From: Rhopalosiphum padi
Lineage: Eukaryota; Arthropoda; Insecta; Hemiptera; Aphididae
Length of the DNA: 64,000 bases
NCBI RefSeq assembly: GCF_020882245.1
Contig: NC_083598.1
Coordinates: forward strand, 8,487,178-8,551,177
Direction of reading: 5' to 3'
Shown here piece by piece: positions 11,812 to 21,378 of this stretch (position 1 is the first letter of the stretch; every line of letters begins with the position of its first letter). The notes beneath the pieces were generated by a model. That model was not told the origin of the DNA, made no database searches, and saw nothing but the letters and a program-made list of their open reading frames with translations. Position numbers and translations under genes: made by a program.

Positions 11812-12617
11812 CTACAATTAAGTCATCAGTTTTTTCAATTTTTGAAGTTTTTGAAGTTGAGCTTTTGCTCTTCTTTTTTTAAGTAATTTGTAGGAATGCT
11901 CATTAAAATATTTCATCTGGATGAGAAGTCTTTGTTTAATGTAAGTCTACCCAACAGGGTTATATTTTTCTTCAATTTCCATCCGAGATAAAATTTTTTT
12001 TGTTAAATTTTTGACAACTCTTGGACCTTTATAGGAATTTGTTGTTTGGTAATTTTTTTATAAAGCTTTTCAATCATATAAACTCTTAATTATACATTAT
12101 CTGTATTCGTATGTTGGTTTTTTTACGATAATTCAATTTTTTAGCAAGTTATGCATATAACTATATAAGTATAACGTATTAACGTAAACTAAAAATATAT
12201 GAGTATTTTTAATTTACGCTATTTTTGTATGCATAACTTGCTAAAAAATTAAATTATCGTAAAAAAACCAACATACGAATACAGATAATGTTCTTACCAT
12301 CAAAATTCGTAATAGGTCAATTCACTCTACTTTTTAAACTGACGGAGCTCTAAATACTCAAATTAAATACTGTAAAAGTTACAACTATTTTTTTATATTG
12401 GCGATCTTGAATTATTTATTTTTTGTATAAAAAAATAAAAATGTTTTTATTACACGTATTTGTCAGAACTTCATGATACACCTAGTATAGTTAAAAAAAT
12501 TTATATCATACCTGTGAAAGATAAATCGGTTCTACCAGTAATTTTGGCTTTGCCTGAATAATTATTGCATAAAGCAACTGCACAACACGAACCACCTTTT
12601 GATTTTGGGGTTGCCAT
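11812..12617 (-). pseudogene. THAP-domain protein remnant inside the P element
   Basis: On the minus strand the first exon (12617-12512) starts MATPKSKGG and continues with SCCAVALCNNYSGK, the N-terminal cysteines of a THAP zinc finger, and ends at a GT donor in phase 1. I could not find the rest of the THAP domain (second Cys and His). Further downstream, 12045-11812 encodes a basic, coiled-coil-like tail (KKRRAKAQLQKLQKLKKL) after YKGPRVVKNLTKKILSRM. It carries an in-frame TAG after KYNPVG and a frameshift near 12040. A palindromic MITE at 12094-12291 separates the two parts. THAP domains bind DNA in P transposases and in many host proteins. Broken copy. Confidence 0.7.
12094..12291. mobile_element. 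Palindromic MITE nested in the P element
   Basis: Arms of about 64 bp (12094-12157 and 12228-12291) are almost perfect inverse copies, beginning acattatctgtattcgtat, with a loop of about 70 bp. It would fold into a long hairpin. It lies between coding remnants of the THAP gene, so it inserted after the P element. Confidence 0.8.
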
Positions 12618-13119
12618 TAAAAAATACTAATTTATTATGTAAAATAAACAAATGTCGATAAAACAATTTTTTGTTTTTTATATCAGTAGCAAAAAAAAAT
12701 CACATCAGTGTAAAATAACGTGTAAAAAACGTGTAAACAAGCATGTAAACAGTATGCGTGTTATGGAAAACAAACGATTTTGTACGACAGGTGACATCAT
12801 GGCACAATTTCCCCTACTCCCACTTTTTTCGGATTTGCGGTATGAGGCAACCTGTATAATCTATAAACCTTGAGGTAATAAAAATTTTATTAGATAGCGG
12901 TTAATTAGGTGCACTTATATTATATTGTGGTTAGTGTCGATGCACCATAACCGTGTTAAAGGAATAAGATATATTTTAATGAAATCATTAATCAATGCAT
13001 TCAAATTAGTCATCACTACTTTGTTAGTTTTTTTTATATGTAATAATTTATATGAAAAATTTAATAAATAATTTGTTTTGTACAACTAATGTGCTTTTAA
13101 TACTGTAAAAATAAATAAA

Positions 13120-14852
13120 ATGTCTAAGTTATTTTCTAAAAAAAAAAAAAACGATAGAGAGCTTTGCCAAATAATTGCTACTTCAATCACGGAAATAGTA
13201 CGCGATAGCTTAAATCCAGTATTCAGACAAACTTATTTCAACACCATGAAAGTATTAAATAATATAATTGATATGCTATAATAGTTTGATGAAAAATAAT
13301 ATTATTGATATGATTTGGTAGATTTTACACATAACATTGAATCGAAATTAATTCTTATTTTATTATAAATATTTTTTTTTTGTATTAATCTATATAATAT
13401 TTATTAGGTTACTAATTCAACTGATGCTCAAGATTTCTTGGAAAATCGTGTTTTAAATGTATTGAGTGTAAATAAATCGTTCGTAAGTATAAAATAGGTA
13501 CTTCTGGTACTTACTTTTATAATTTTTTTAGAGTATATTTAAAAATGAATATTCTTACCCGTGGTTAAGCGATGATTAGTTAGATTTTTGGAAAATAATA
13601 CCTATTCTTTTTTAAGTCTTTAATTTCGATTTAGTTTTAGTTTAGCGTATGAGACATTTACCAAATTTATATTGTTTTTATTAAAAATACAGCAGTTATT
13701 TAGTACTTAGGTCTTAGACAGTCAGTTCCGGATTGGCAAACTATTGTTATTGTAGCGACCTACCGAGTTTTAAGATTTTTAACGTTTGTTTTCAGCTTAC
13801 ATTTTAATAACTCGATTATTTCGATTCAATTATATTTACGTATTTCATGCAAGTATACGATAAACTGAGAAAGTGAATTAAGTATCTTAAATTTATATTA
13901 ATTTCGGTTAGATTTATGCAGAAAATTTTATTATTTATTTATACACAATATACATATCCGTGCGCAGATTTCATATATGATATACCACGTGATTTAAAAA
14001 TATTAAAATATATAATATTATATATTAATATTATAATATTATGCAATATTACGCGAATTATTTTTTAGTTAAAAATCATTAACATTTTTAATTTAAATAA
14101 TAAAAAATTAATTAAAAAAAAATTGCTTATCTATTTGGTAGTTTGGTCTATATATCGGTCTATATGATACGTCGGTGTTGACTTATAATTTAATAACTGC
14201 TACCAGTCATCGAGATAAAAGTAACATATTATACGAAACAATGTTATAATAATAAATTAGTAGGTACTATATTATATGTAATGCATACGGTTATTGAGAT
14301 ATGATTTATGCAAAAATTAGTTTTAGCTGCCATATTACAAATATAGCAATATAGCCAATATGCCAATACAAATATGCGATAAAATATTTTTATATGTAAG
14401 TAATGTATATATTCCCTCTCAGAATCGTTTTTGGTAGGCAATGATTTTGGTTTTGGGTTGATGTATGTAATCTAACATATTTATATTAAATTGACTTATA
14501 CTCAATGTTGATATGCATTTTGACACTACTATATTATACATCAAAACGAGTTCTTCGATTTTTAATTTATATAAATTAATAAAAACTATAAATTATAATG
14601 ATGAACTGAAAATGAAAAATTTAGTTTTTCAAAATATGTTCTAGCAATCTATAAAGAATAGTTAATAAAATTGTCTATAATTTTAACTATCAGCAGGAAC
14701 AAAATAATATGAAAGTCCGTCAAACAAACGGCATAGAAGATTATATTGCTACAAAAATGTTGTGCTCGTCCGATGCAATAAATAAACATAGGTATTCAGA
14801 AACGATTTCATTGATAAAATATCTTATGAATAAAAATTCCAAATCAGATTAA
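13120..14852 (+). CDS. Possible three-exon orphan gene, 121 residues
   Basis: Exons 13120-13251, 13408-13482 and 14694-14852 all join in phase 0 with AG acceptors; the second donor (ttc|gtaagt) is strong, the first (aaa|gtatta) weaker. The N-terminus is basic (MSKLFSKKKKNDREL), followed by helical, moderately hydrophobic sequence (IIATSITEIVRDSLNP), and the last exon ends KYLMNKNSKSD. No signal peptide, zinc motif or membrane segment is evident, and I do not recognise the family. Unspliced, the first exon would read to a stop at 13282-13284. It sits just beyond the P element, so a transposon-derived or chance origin remains possible. The second intron contains repeat DNA near 14410-14460. Confidence 0.42.
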
Positions 14853-15917
14853 AAAAATTCAAACCTACCAATTATCATATAATGTGTTGTCTCTATATAG
14901 TCAAAGTCTACACTACACCGATGTTTTATCGTGATTCGTGAAGCAAATTAAATAGTGTTGAATTCACTTTTAAATTAAAAGTTATACCTTAAAGAAATGA
15001 AAGTGCCTAAAGATAATTTTTATTAAAACTTTTGAAATTTGAACTTTGTAAACAACATTTAAAAATCCTATACATTAAAGACAATAAAATAAATACTTTA
15101 TAGTCTATAATATTATATTAATATGATTTCATAATTTATAATTTATAAATAAATATATAAAAATTGTAAAGTAAAGACATGTTCCGTTATAAATAAAACA
15201 TTTAGGTATATTTCTATAATGCATATCAATAGTTAATACTTAATAATTATTGGTATTGGTGGGAAGTTAGAATATTAATTCCTAGTACTTACATAAAATG
15301 ATCAGGTTAATAAGAAAAAAAAATTAAGCAAGTATTTTTACATTTACGCACGCATATAGAAACTTGGAGTTGTTTTAACTATACAACGTTTGTCAATGTT
15401 ATACACATTTGAACGTCGATTTTGAGCTAAGGCTGATGTCTTGTAGTTGAACTGACATCAACGCCGGGGTTAAATTCATATGTAAAATGTACCACGAATT
15501 TTTTGTACCACGAGAAATTATTATCTAACTATTATCGCCTATCGGGATTATTTATTAATATTAAGACAATTTACACACACATAAAACTATAGAGTTGTTT
15601 TAACCACCGAATAAGTCAATTCCATGCACATTCGAGCGTTAAATTTCACTTGTTTTTATTAAAAATTTTTTTTAAACTAATGTATATGTTTATTATAGAA
15701 TTTTAGAAGAAAAAAAGGTTAGGTTATTATATTAGTAAATTTAATAAATTATTTTGTATCTGTATGCAGGATGGACATTCTACTTGAATATTGTTCTTTG
15801 AGACTTTTTGGTTTTCTATAATTTATTTTTACTTTTTTTATTATAAATACAACTATACAAGGCTTCGACTATATTAATCATTGGCCACTTTCTGTAATTT
15901 ATATCATTAGTGTTATA
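14853..15917. other. Non-coding stretch
   Basis: No gene seen. Two loosely similar segments, near 15358-15420 and 15580-15645 (both containing gagttgttttaac and a cacattyga.cg phrase), look like a diverged direct duplication. Otherwise AT-rich. Confidence 0.4.
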
Positions 15918-16232
15918 CAGTGCTTGATTTGGAAAAAAACTGGATGGGGGACTCAGTGGATGTTGGATGGACCAGCGTTCCACAAAAAATTCAATATCAC
16001 ATAACTGTACGGAGCAAAGCCCCCCACATCACCTTCAGCCACCCATAATCCCCAAAAATCATTAAATTTATTATATAAAAATATTTTAAAATAAAGAAAC
16101 ACTTATTTATTCATAACACATCATCCAATGACATTATAATTTAAATTATGATTTATAAAGATATATAACATGTTATTATAATAACTCATCAATACACCTA
16201 CAAAAAACTTATCATGTATTATTACATATATA

Positions 16233-17416
16233 TGTTACGCTGAATTTATGAAATTAGCAACGTTGTCGCCGAATACGTGAAATCGGCAATTTGGCTACCA
16301 AATTCACGAAATCGGCAAATTTTGATTGCCGATTTCGTGAATTAGGCAGACTTTTTTCTGCCGATTGTATGAATTCAGTAACATATTATTATGACATAAT
16401 TACAAATAGTGGATTATAAATAAACAATAATTACACGCGTGCTGATCGGCATTATCACACTGTAATCTTTATTAACTATGATGATGATAGACGCTATGAT
16501 ACGTACAAGCATTTTATCTTGGTTATTGAGGTCTTTTTATTGCTTTGATAAAATAATGTAGTAACTACAAACATTACCTACATGTTTAACGTTCAGTCTT
16601 CGATTCATCTGGCAGTAGTTGAAAATTTCACAAGTATTATTCGTGATATGCATGTGGCCAGTGGACATAAAGATGAAACAAAAACACACAAGAAAATAAT
16701 GGAACACTATTCTAATATTACAATGGCTGCTGTAAAAGCTTACATAACTAACTGTGAAAGGTGTGCGGAAAAATAAAAAAAATGTACGCGAGGTGTTGTT
16801 GTGCGGCCTATTTTATCTTCTTTTTTAAATGAACGCGGTCAAGTCGTTCTTGTCGGTTTTCAAAGTTTACCGGATGGTGATTTTAAATTTATCCTTCATT
16901 ATAAAGAATACTTAACTAAGTTTTCAAATTTCCGGCCATTGAATTGTAAAAAGGCTTCGGAAGTGGCCAAAGAACTATTAAACATATTTTTGACGTTTGG
17001 TGCCCCTCACGTTCTGCAGTCCGATAATGATCGAGAATTCAAAGCTGGTAGTATAACTGAATTAGCATCATTATAGCCCGATCTAATACTAGTAAATGGT
17101 CGGCCTGCACGTTATCCACAAAGCCAAGGATCCGTAGAAAGAAGCAATTGTACATTGAAGGATTTACTGGTGGCGTGGATGCCTTTTTTTTATTTTTTAT
17201 ATACATATAATATTTATTATTACAATTTGATTTTATTATATTTCTGGCGTTTTATACATTTATTTAAATTAAATTATGTTTTATATTTTTTTAAGAAGGG
17301 TCTTGTCGATTTCACGCAATCGGCAGTATTATGCATTTTGAGTTGCCGATTTCACGTATTCGGCGACAACGTTGCTGATTTCATGAAATCGGCAATTTCA
17401 TGAATTCGGCATAACA
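16233..17416 (+). mobile_element. Ginger-like integrase DNA transposon nested in the hAT element
   Basis: Ends TGTTACGCTGAATTTATG and (inverse) TGTTATGCCGAATTCATG match, giving TGT...ACA termini with a possible 4-bp duplication tata on both sides. Subterminally both ends carry several degenerate copies, in both orientations, of a TGCCGATTTCRTGAAT motif (16258-16380 and 17307-17406). The interior encodes a retroviral-type integrase fold. Integrase plus short inverted ends and a 4-bp duplication are features of Ginger transposons; the exact family is an inference. Confidence 0.68.
16582..17175 (+). pseudogene. KRBA2-like integrase, degraded
   Basis: The frame runs from an HHCC-like zinc-binding segment (SGHKDETKTHKKIMEHY, then NCERCAEK) into an integrase core (FKFILHYKEYLTKFSNFRPL, TFGAPHVLQSDNDREF) and the C-terminal motif PQSQGSVERSNCTLKDLL. 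The third catalytic Glu is visible in GSVERSN and the second Asp in QSDNDREF. Where the first Asp is expected (after GQV) the residues are VLVG, so it is lost. In-frame stops occur at 16774 (TAA) and 17074 (TAG, at a usual Trp). Past about 17175 the frame dissolves into AT-rich sequence. It resembles proteins annotated KRAB-A domain-containing 2-like in insects. Inactive. Confidence 0.75.
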
Positions 17417-17732
17417 TATACACCAATACACAAAAAATAAATAATACATGAATACAATATTGTGCGGCACAAACGTCGTCGAGAAATGCTATATTATGGT
17501 ATTGGTATACAGCACAACTCATGGTTGAAGATATAAGTATGACGTAAAAGTTTAGCTACCGAGAACAACAAAAATAATATAAATATATAATGCAATTTAT
17601 TGAATAAAAAAAAAAACAGTATTTTACATCGACAAATGGGCTTCGAGTCAAACATATATTATATACGTGTACATTTAAGCAATAACGATAGAATAAATAT
17701 CACGTACATCGATCGGCGTCTGATGCGATCCT

Positions 17733-17954
17733 ATGTGCGAAAATAAAAAGAACGAAGAAAAACGTCCGGGGGACTGTCGTCGGCGGTCGTACTCATTACC
17801 GCGATCGCAACCGCTACGAACGCAAACGGCTAAAAAATCGTATATACGCACGGCTTTCAAAAGACGCAAACTACGCGAATACGAAAAGAACGTGTTGGAA
17901 AAAAACTCTGGAAAAGTTTTAAAATACCATGAAAAGTTTGTACATAATAAATAA
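17733..17954 (+). CDS. Arg/Lys-rich open frame of unknown origin inside the hAT element
   Basis: A 73-codon frame starts MCENKKNEEKRPGDCRRR and ends KYHEKFVHNK. It is very basic, and the DNA here is distinctly more GC-rich and CpG-containing than its neighbours. It lies between the Ginger-like insertion and the LINE tail. It could be a fragment of the hAT element's own coding region, a captured host exon or chance. I recognise no domain, and an overlapping antisense frame exists, so confidence is low. Confidence 0.22.
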   Translation: MCENKKNEEKRPGDCRRRSYSLPRSQPLRTQTAKKSYIRTAFKRRKLREYEKNVLEKNSGKVLKYHEKFVHNK

Positions 17955-18112
17955 TTGTTTAATATTTTTTTTATTTATTTAAGTAATTTACAATCTATAC
18001 AACATTATGTACAATAGGCAAATTTGATAGTTAATAATGTGAAATAACAGAATTTAACATTTAAGGGCAGGCACTCAGCAGCACCACCCGACCGAGAACA
18101 TTATGATGTCGT

Positions 18113-18116
<4 letters not shown>

Positions 18117-18146
<30 letters not shown>

Positions 18147-18510
18147 TTTAGTAGGTCTCTAGGCCACTGTCTTTTGAGTCTTCTGCACACATTGCCAGGA
18201 AGTGAGGTGGAAGAAAGTTGCTTTATTAATGGATTACTGTGAGAGTTTAAGTTGGAGTGAAATTTAGTGTAATGAGCTTTTGCTAATTGATTAAGTGTAG
18301 GAATTTTTAGGTCTTTGTGAAGATTGTTGTTTGAGAAATACCAAGGAGAAGATGTTATTAATCGTAGGCAGATAGATTGAAAAGCTTGAAGCGTGTTGGT
18401 GTGTTTAATATTTAAACTTTTAATTTTTTTGTCCGAGAGAAGGATTTTTCCGTTCGGTGTGGGGGAGATGCACGGATAAGGTTCTAGATTTTCTTTTCCT
18501 TTTTATTATT
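18117..18510 (-). mobile_element. Jockey-clade LINE, 5'-truncated and internally deleted, 3' end
   Basis: On the minus strand the coding tail reads LQAFQSICLRLI, SSPWYFSNNNLHKDLKIP and RRLKRQWPRDLLK then stop, the typical C-terminal end of Jockey/I-type reverse transcriptases. A 30-bp T-run on the plus strand (18117-18146) is its poly-A tail. Just upstream in the same frame, SPTPNGKILLSDKK resembles the linker before the reverse-transcriptase domain, so the catalytic part appears to be deleted. It sits inside the hAT transposon. Confidence 0.75.
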
Positions 18511-18903
18511 ATCATTTTTATTATTCTTATTCCTAATCTTATTATGTATTATTATTAATATTACTATTTTTATTATTATTATAATTATTTTATTCTTATA
18601 ATAACTTTTATTTAAATTGTGCATTTATCGGCGATTGCATTATTGGGGTTTCTACGGTTTCTTGTTATCTGTAACAGAACACGATACCGGTCCTGTGTAA
18701 TCGCTAATGAATCGGGTATAATAGGCCCGGCGAAACGACCAGCATTGAAATTCACTGTCTGTCCTCCGTCGTAGCAAGCCCCACCCCGGGTACACCCTGC
18801 GAGACGTATACCGAAATTTTTATACATAGTAATACATGTTCTAAACATAACCCATATGGGCGTATATCAAGCTTATATTTTAAAACACCAACCTCTAGCT
18901 ACA

Positions 18904-19541
18904 TATGTACACTGCTATACCACTGCTTAAATTTAGTTTTAGTTAAGGCTTGTTCAGTACAACCAGTGCGAAATACAATTGGAATTGTCGAAGAAGTTAC
19001 TAACTTTATAAGAGATTCTCCAAAAAGAATTGAAATTTTTAAAAATGAAAATATAAAACACTGTCCAAATCTTAATTTAGATATATTATTAAAGCTATGT
19101 ACAACTAGATGGGTTGAACATCATGAAGCTTTTATACGATTTAACCAAATGCTTCCTGCTATTGTATCATTTTTGGAATATATGATTGAAAATTCTGACG
19201 GACAAATTTTGACAAAAGTTAATGGATTATACAACTCAATATTAAGATTTGATTTTTTATTGACATTACAAACTATAATAAATACCATGAGTTGTACACT
19301 ACCATTATCAAGAAAACTCCAGTCTCCAACTTTTGATATATCTGAGGGACAATCTTTAATACCATCTATTTTAACTGTCTTGACAAATCAACGTAATGAA
19401 AATGACTTTAAAGATATTTTTAAAAAATCTGAAGATATGGCTAATAAATTTAACATTGAAGTTAACATATCAAGAATAAGTGAATGAGTTATGAAAAATA
19501 TGAGACTGTGGCCAATCGATGTTAAAAACGAATTAGTGTAA
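18904..19541 (+). pseudogene. hAT transposase fragment (ZMYM1/THAP0-like)
   Basis: The frame contains HCLNLVLVKACSVQPVRNT, then CTTRWVEHHEAF, both conserved in hAT transposases of the zinc-finger MYM-type 1-like / 52-kDa repressor-like group. Just upstream, YVHCYT is out of frame with HCLNL by one base, indicating a frameshift near 18922. After position 19487 a stop interrupts the frame, although the following residues (MKNMRLWPIDV) still look coding. The N-terminal half (with first catalytic Asp) and the C-terminal dimerisation region are missing. Inactive remnant of the gene that belonged to the surrounding element. Confidence 0.75.
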
Positions 19542-19949
19542 AATTTGTTGAAAAAACACTCATAGATTTGACATCTTCTTTTATATATTATTATTATAAA
19601 AGTGAAAAATAGTCACGTTCACAATATTAGGATCGCAGCGGTCGCATAGAAAAAAGGTCTAGGTGTGGTCGCCGCAGCCTACCGATTGATTATATTAATT
19701 ACCCATTATTATTAACCAATTTTTTTTTCATAGTCGATACAAATATACAAATATTATGGCTATAGGTTATAGGTTATAGATATATTTTGCATCAGAAAAA
19801 ACTGATGATTTACAAATCCACTACATCAAATGTTGCGTTTCCAGCATTCCGTTTCAAATAAATAGAAGGGGTTTGCTAACAAATAAAATAAAAAAGAAGG
19901 CGGACTCCGTCCCCCTAAGTCCACCCACAATTCAAGCACTGGTGTTATA

Positions 19950-21378
19950 GCTGTATAGTATAACAATAAAACAATTAATAACTAGGTACGCCTTCATGAC
20001 TAGAGGATAGGCAATATAAAGTTCTGCGTAGTAGCAGTATGATATTAGGGACACTAAATTATAATAGAAAATAATTGATGCAAAAAGATTTATTGCGTGG
20101 TAACAAAATTAATATTGTGGTGGGCCACATAAGACTCTGCAGCGCCCCACCAAAATATCATTGATCATAAATAATACTATAGTATTTACACAGAATAATT
20201 TTTGTTCTGTGGTATTTATAATCATTAATTAATGTTAATATTGATAATATTTACGTATTCAGATATATAATAATAATAATGTTAGTTTGCCTTTGCCAAA
20301 AGGACATATACAATTGATAACAAAATAAAAATCTCTGGTTACGTACATACAATCATCAAGGCTGTAACTAAAAATGTTCGGGGGTCCAACATTTTTTTTT
20401 TAATATATAGATACAGAAATTTATAGTCAATAAACTATATAGGAATTTTACAATAATTTATTCTTTTTATTTTAATTATGAGCAATATATTTCACATTGA
20501 TAACAAAAAAATGAATTTCAACTAGATGCGTTACAATTTATGAATTGCAAATGAATAAAATTCAAGTATTTTTTAGTGTATAAATGTATAATGAATTATT
20601 ATGGTTTACATATGTCATACATATATACACATCAGGCGCGGATTCAGTAAATTTTAACAGGGGGTGCTCGAAAAAAATAATGTTACACCTCATTACTTTC
20701 TAAATTCTTTTTAATTTATTAGAACTAACTTTTTTTTTCAAACATCAATATTTATTAAATATTAACTTAAAAATTACATATATTATTACACATAGAATTC
20801 TTCAATAACTTCCTCTAGAGTAATTTTACTATCCCTGTTAGTGGCTTAGACAAAGGGGGTGACCGAGCACCCATAGCCCCCCCCCCTGATACATATAAAT
20901 TTAACCAATAATATGGATAACTGATAAGGAATAAGGAAGAATAAAATAACAATTTAAATTTTTATTTAAAAGTAATCCCTATAATAATTTATTAAAAACA
21001 ATAAATTAAAATAAATAAAGTATAAATAATTAAAAAAAAAATATACATAATTAATAGGTCAGACTACTATGGTACAAAGTGTATTGTTATACAAACAATA
21101 GGAATAAATATAAAATATAATACTCAGTAAAATAAAAAAAAAAAAAAATATTTATATATGTAATAAAATATTATCCTAATAATTCTAATAAGAAACCAAT
21201 GCGGATATATTGTGTACGTTTAAATGGTCAATTTAAGAGACGAGATCTTTGTTTTTGATCGGATTGAAATCAAAGGAGAGCTATTTTAGATATCGAAATA
21301 TGAAACTGATCGTTTAAGGTAATTTAAAATGAAAAAACTATTAGGTATTTAATTTGTATGATCGGTGGAAATCAAAAT
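19950..21378. other. Non-coding stretch
   Basis: No gene seen. It holds the hAT-type element at 20633-20888. Other short GC-rich phrases near 20118-20150 and 20378-20395 look like ends of old repeats. The last part is downstream of the secreted-protein gene and includes its 3' untranslated region. Confidence 0.45.
20633..20888. mobile_element. 256-bp hAT-type MITE
   Basis: Starts CAGGCGCGGATTCAG and ends in a C-run followed by CTG. Subterminal GGTGCTCG appears on the left and its inverse CGAGCACC on the right. Flanking octamers atacacat (20625-20632) and atacatat (20889-20896) agree at 7/8 positions. Non-coding. Confidence 0.55.

Larger units (their letters stand above)
11329..12872 (-). mobile_element. 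P-superfamily transposon with 32-bp inverted ends and 8-bp TSD
   Basis: Inverted ends of 32 bp begin CAAGGTTTATAGATTATACA and run to ...GCCTCATA on both sides. The element is flanked by an exact direct repeat aggtaata at 11321-11328 and 12873-12880. A ~31-bp terminal repeat starting CA, an 8-bp duplication and a THAP-domain gene inside are the hallmarks of P elements. At 1544 bp it is too short for a full P transposase, so this is an internally deleted copy. Confidence 0.85.
15918..19941 (+). mobile_element. hAT transposon, 4.0 kb, with two nested insertions
   Basis: It begins CAGTGCTTGATTTGG and ends AATTCAAGCACTG, with an exact 8-bp direct repeat gtgttata at 15910-15917 and 19942-19949. 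Subterminal GC-rich stretches on both sides also correspond in inverse. A hAT transposase remnant lies at 18904-19541 in the sense orientation. The element contains a Ginger-like transposon (16233-17416) and a LINE 3' end (about 18117-18510), both of which arrived later. Boundaries are firm because ends and duplication agree. Confidence 0.88.

Noticed and set aside
12652..12873. Plus-strand open frame of 73 codons
   Set aside because: It runs through the right inverted end of the P element and starts beside the THAP exon on the other strand; chance.
17675..17869. Minus-strand open frame overlapping the basic plus-strand frame
   Set aside because: Antisense shadow of the GC-rich block; neither strand has proven homology.
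18612..18848. Minus-strand open frame of 78 codons
   Set aside because: Lies between LINE and hAT remnants, with no recognisable domain or splice support.
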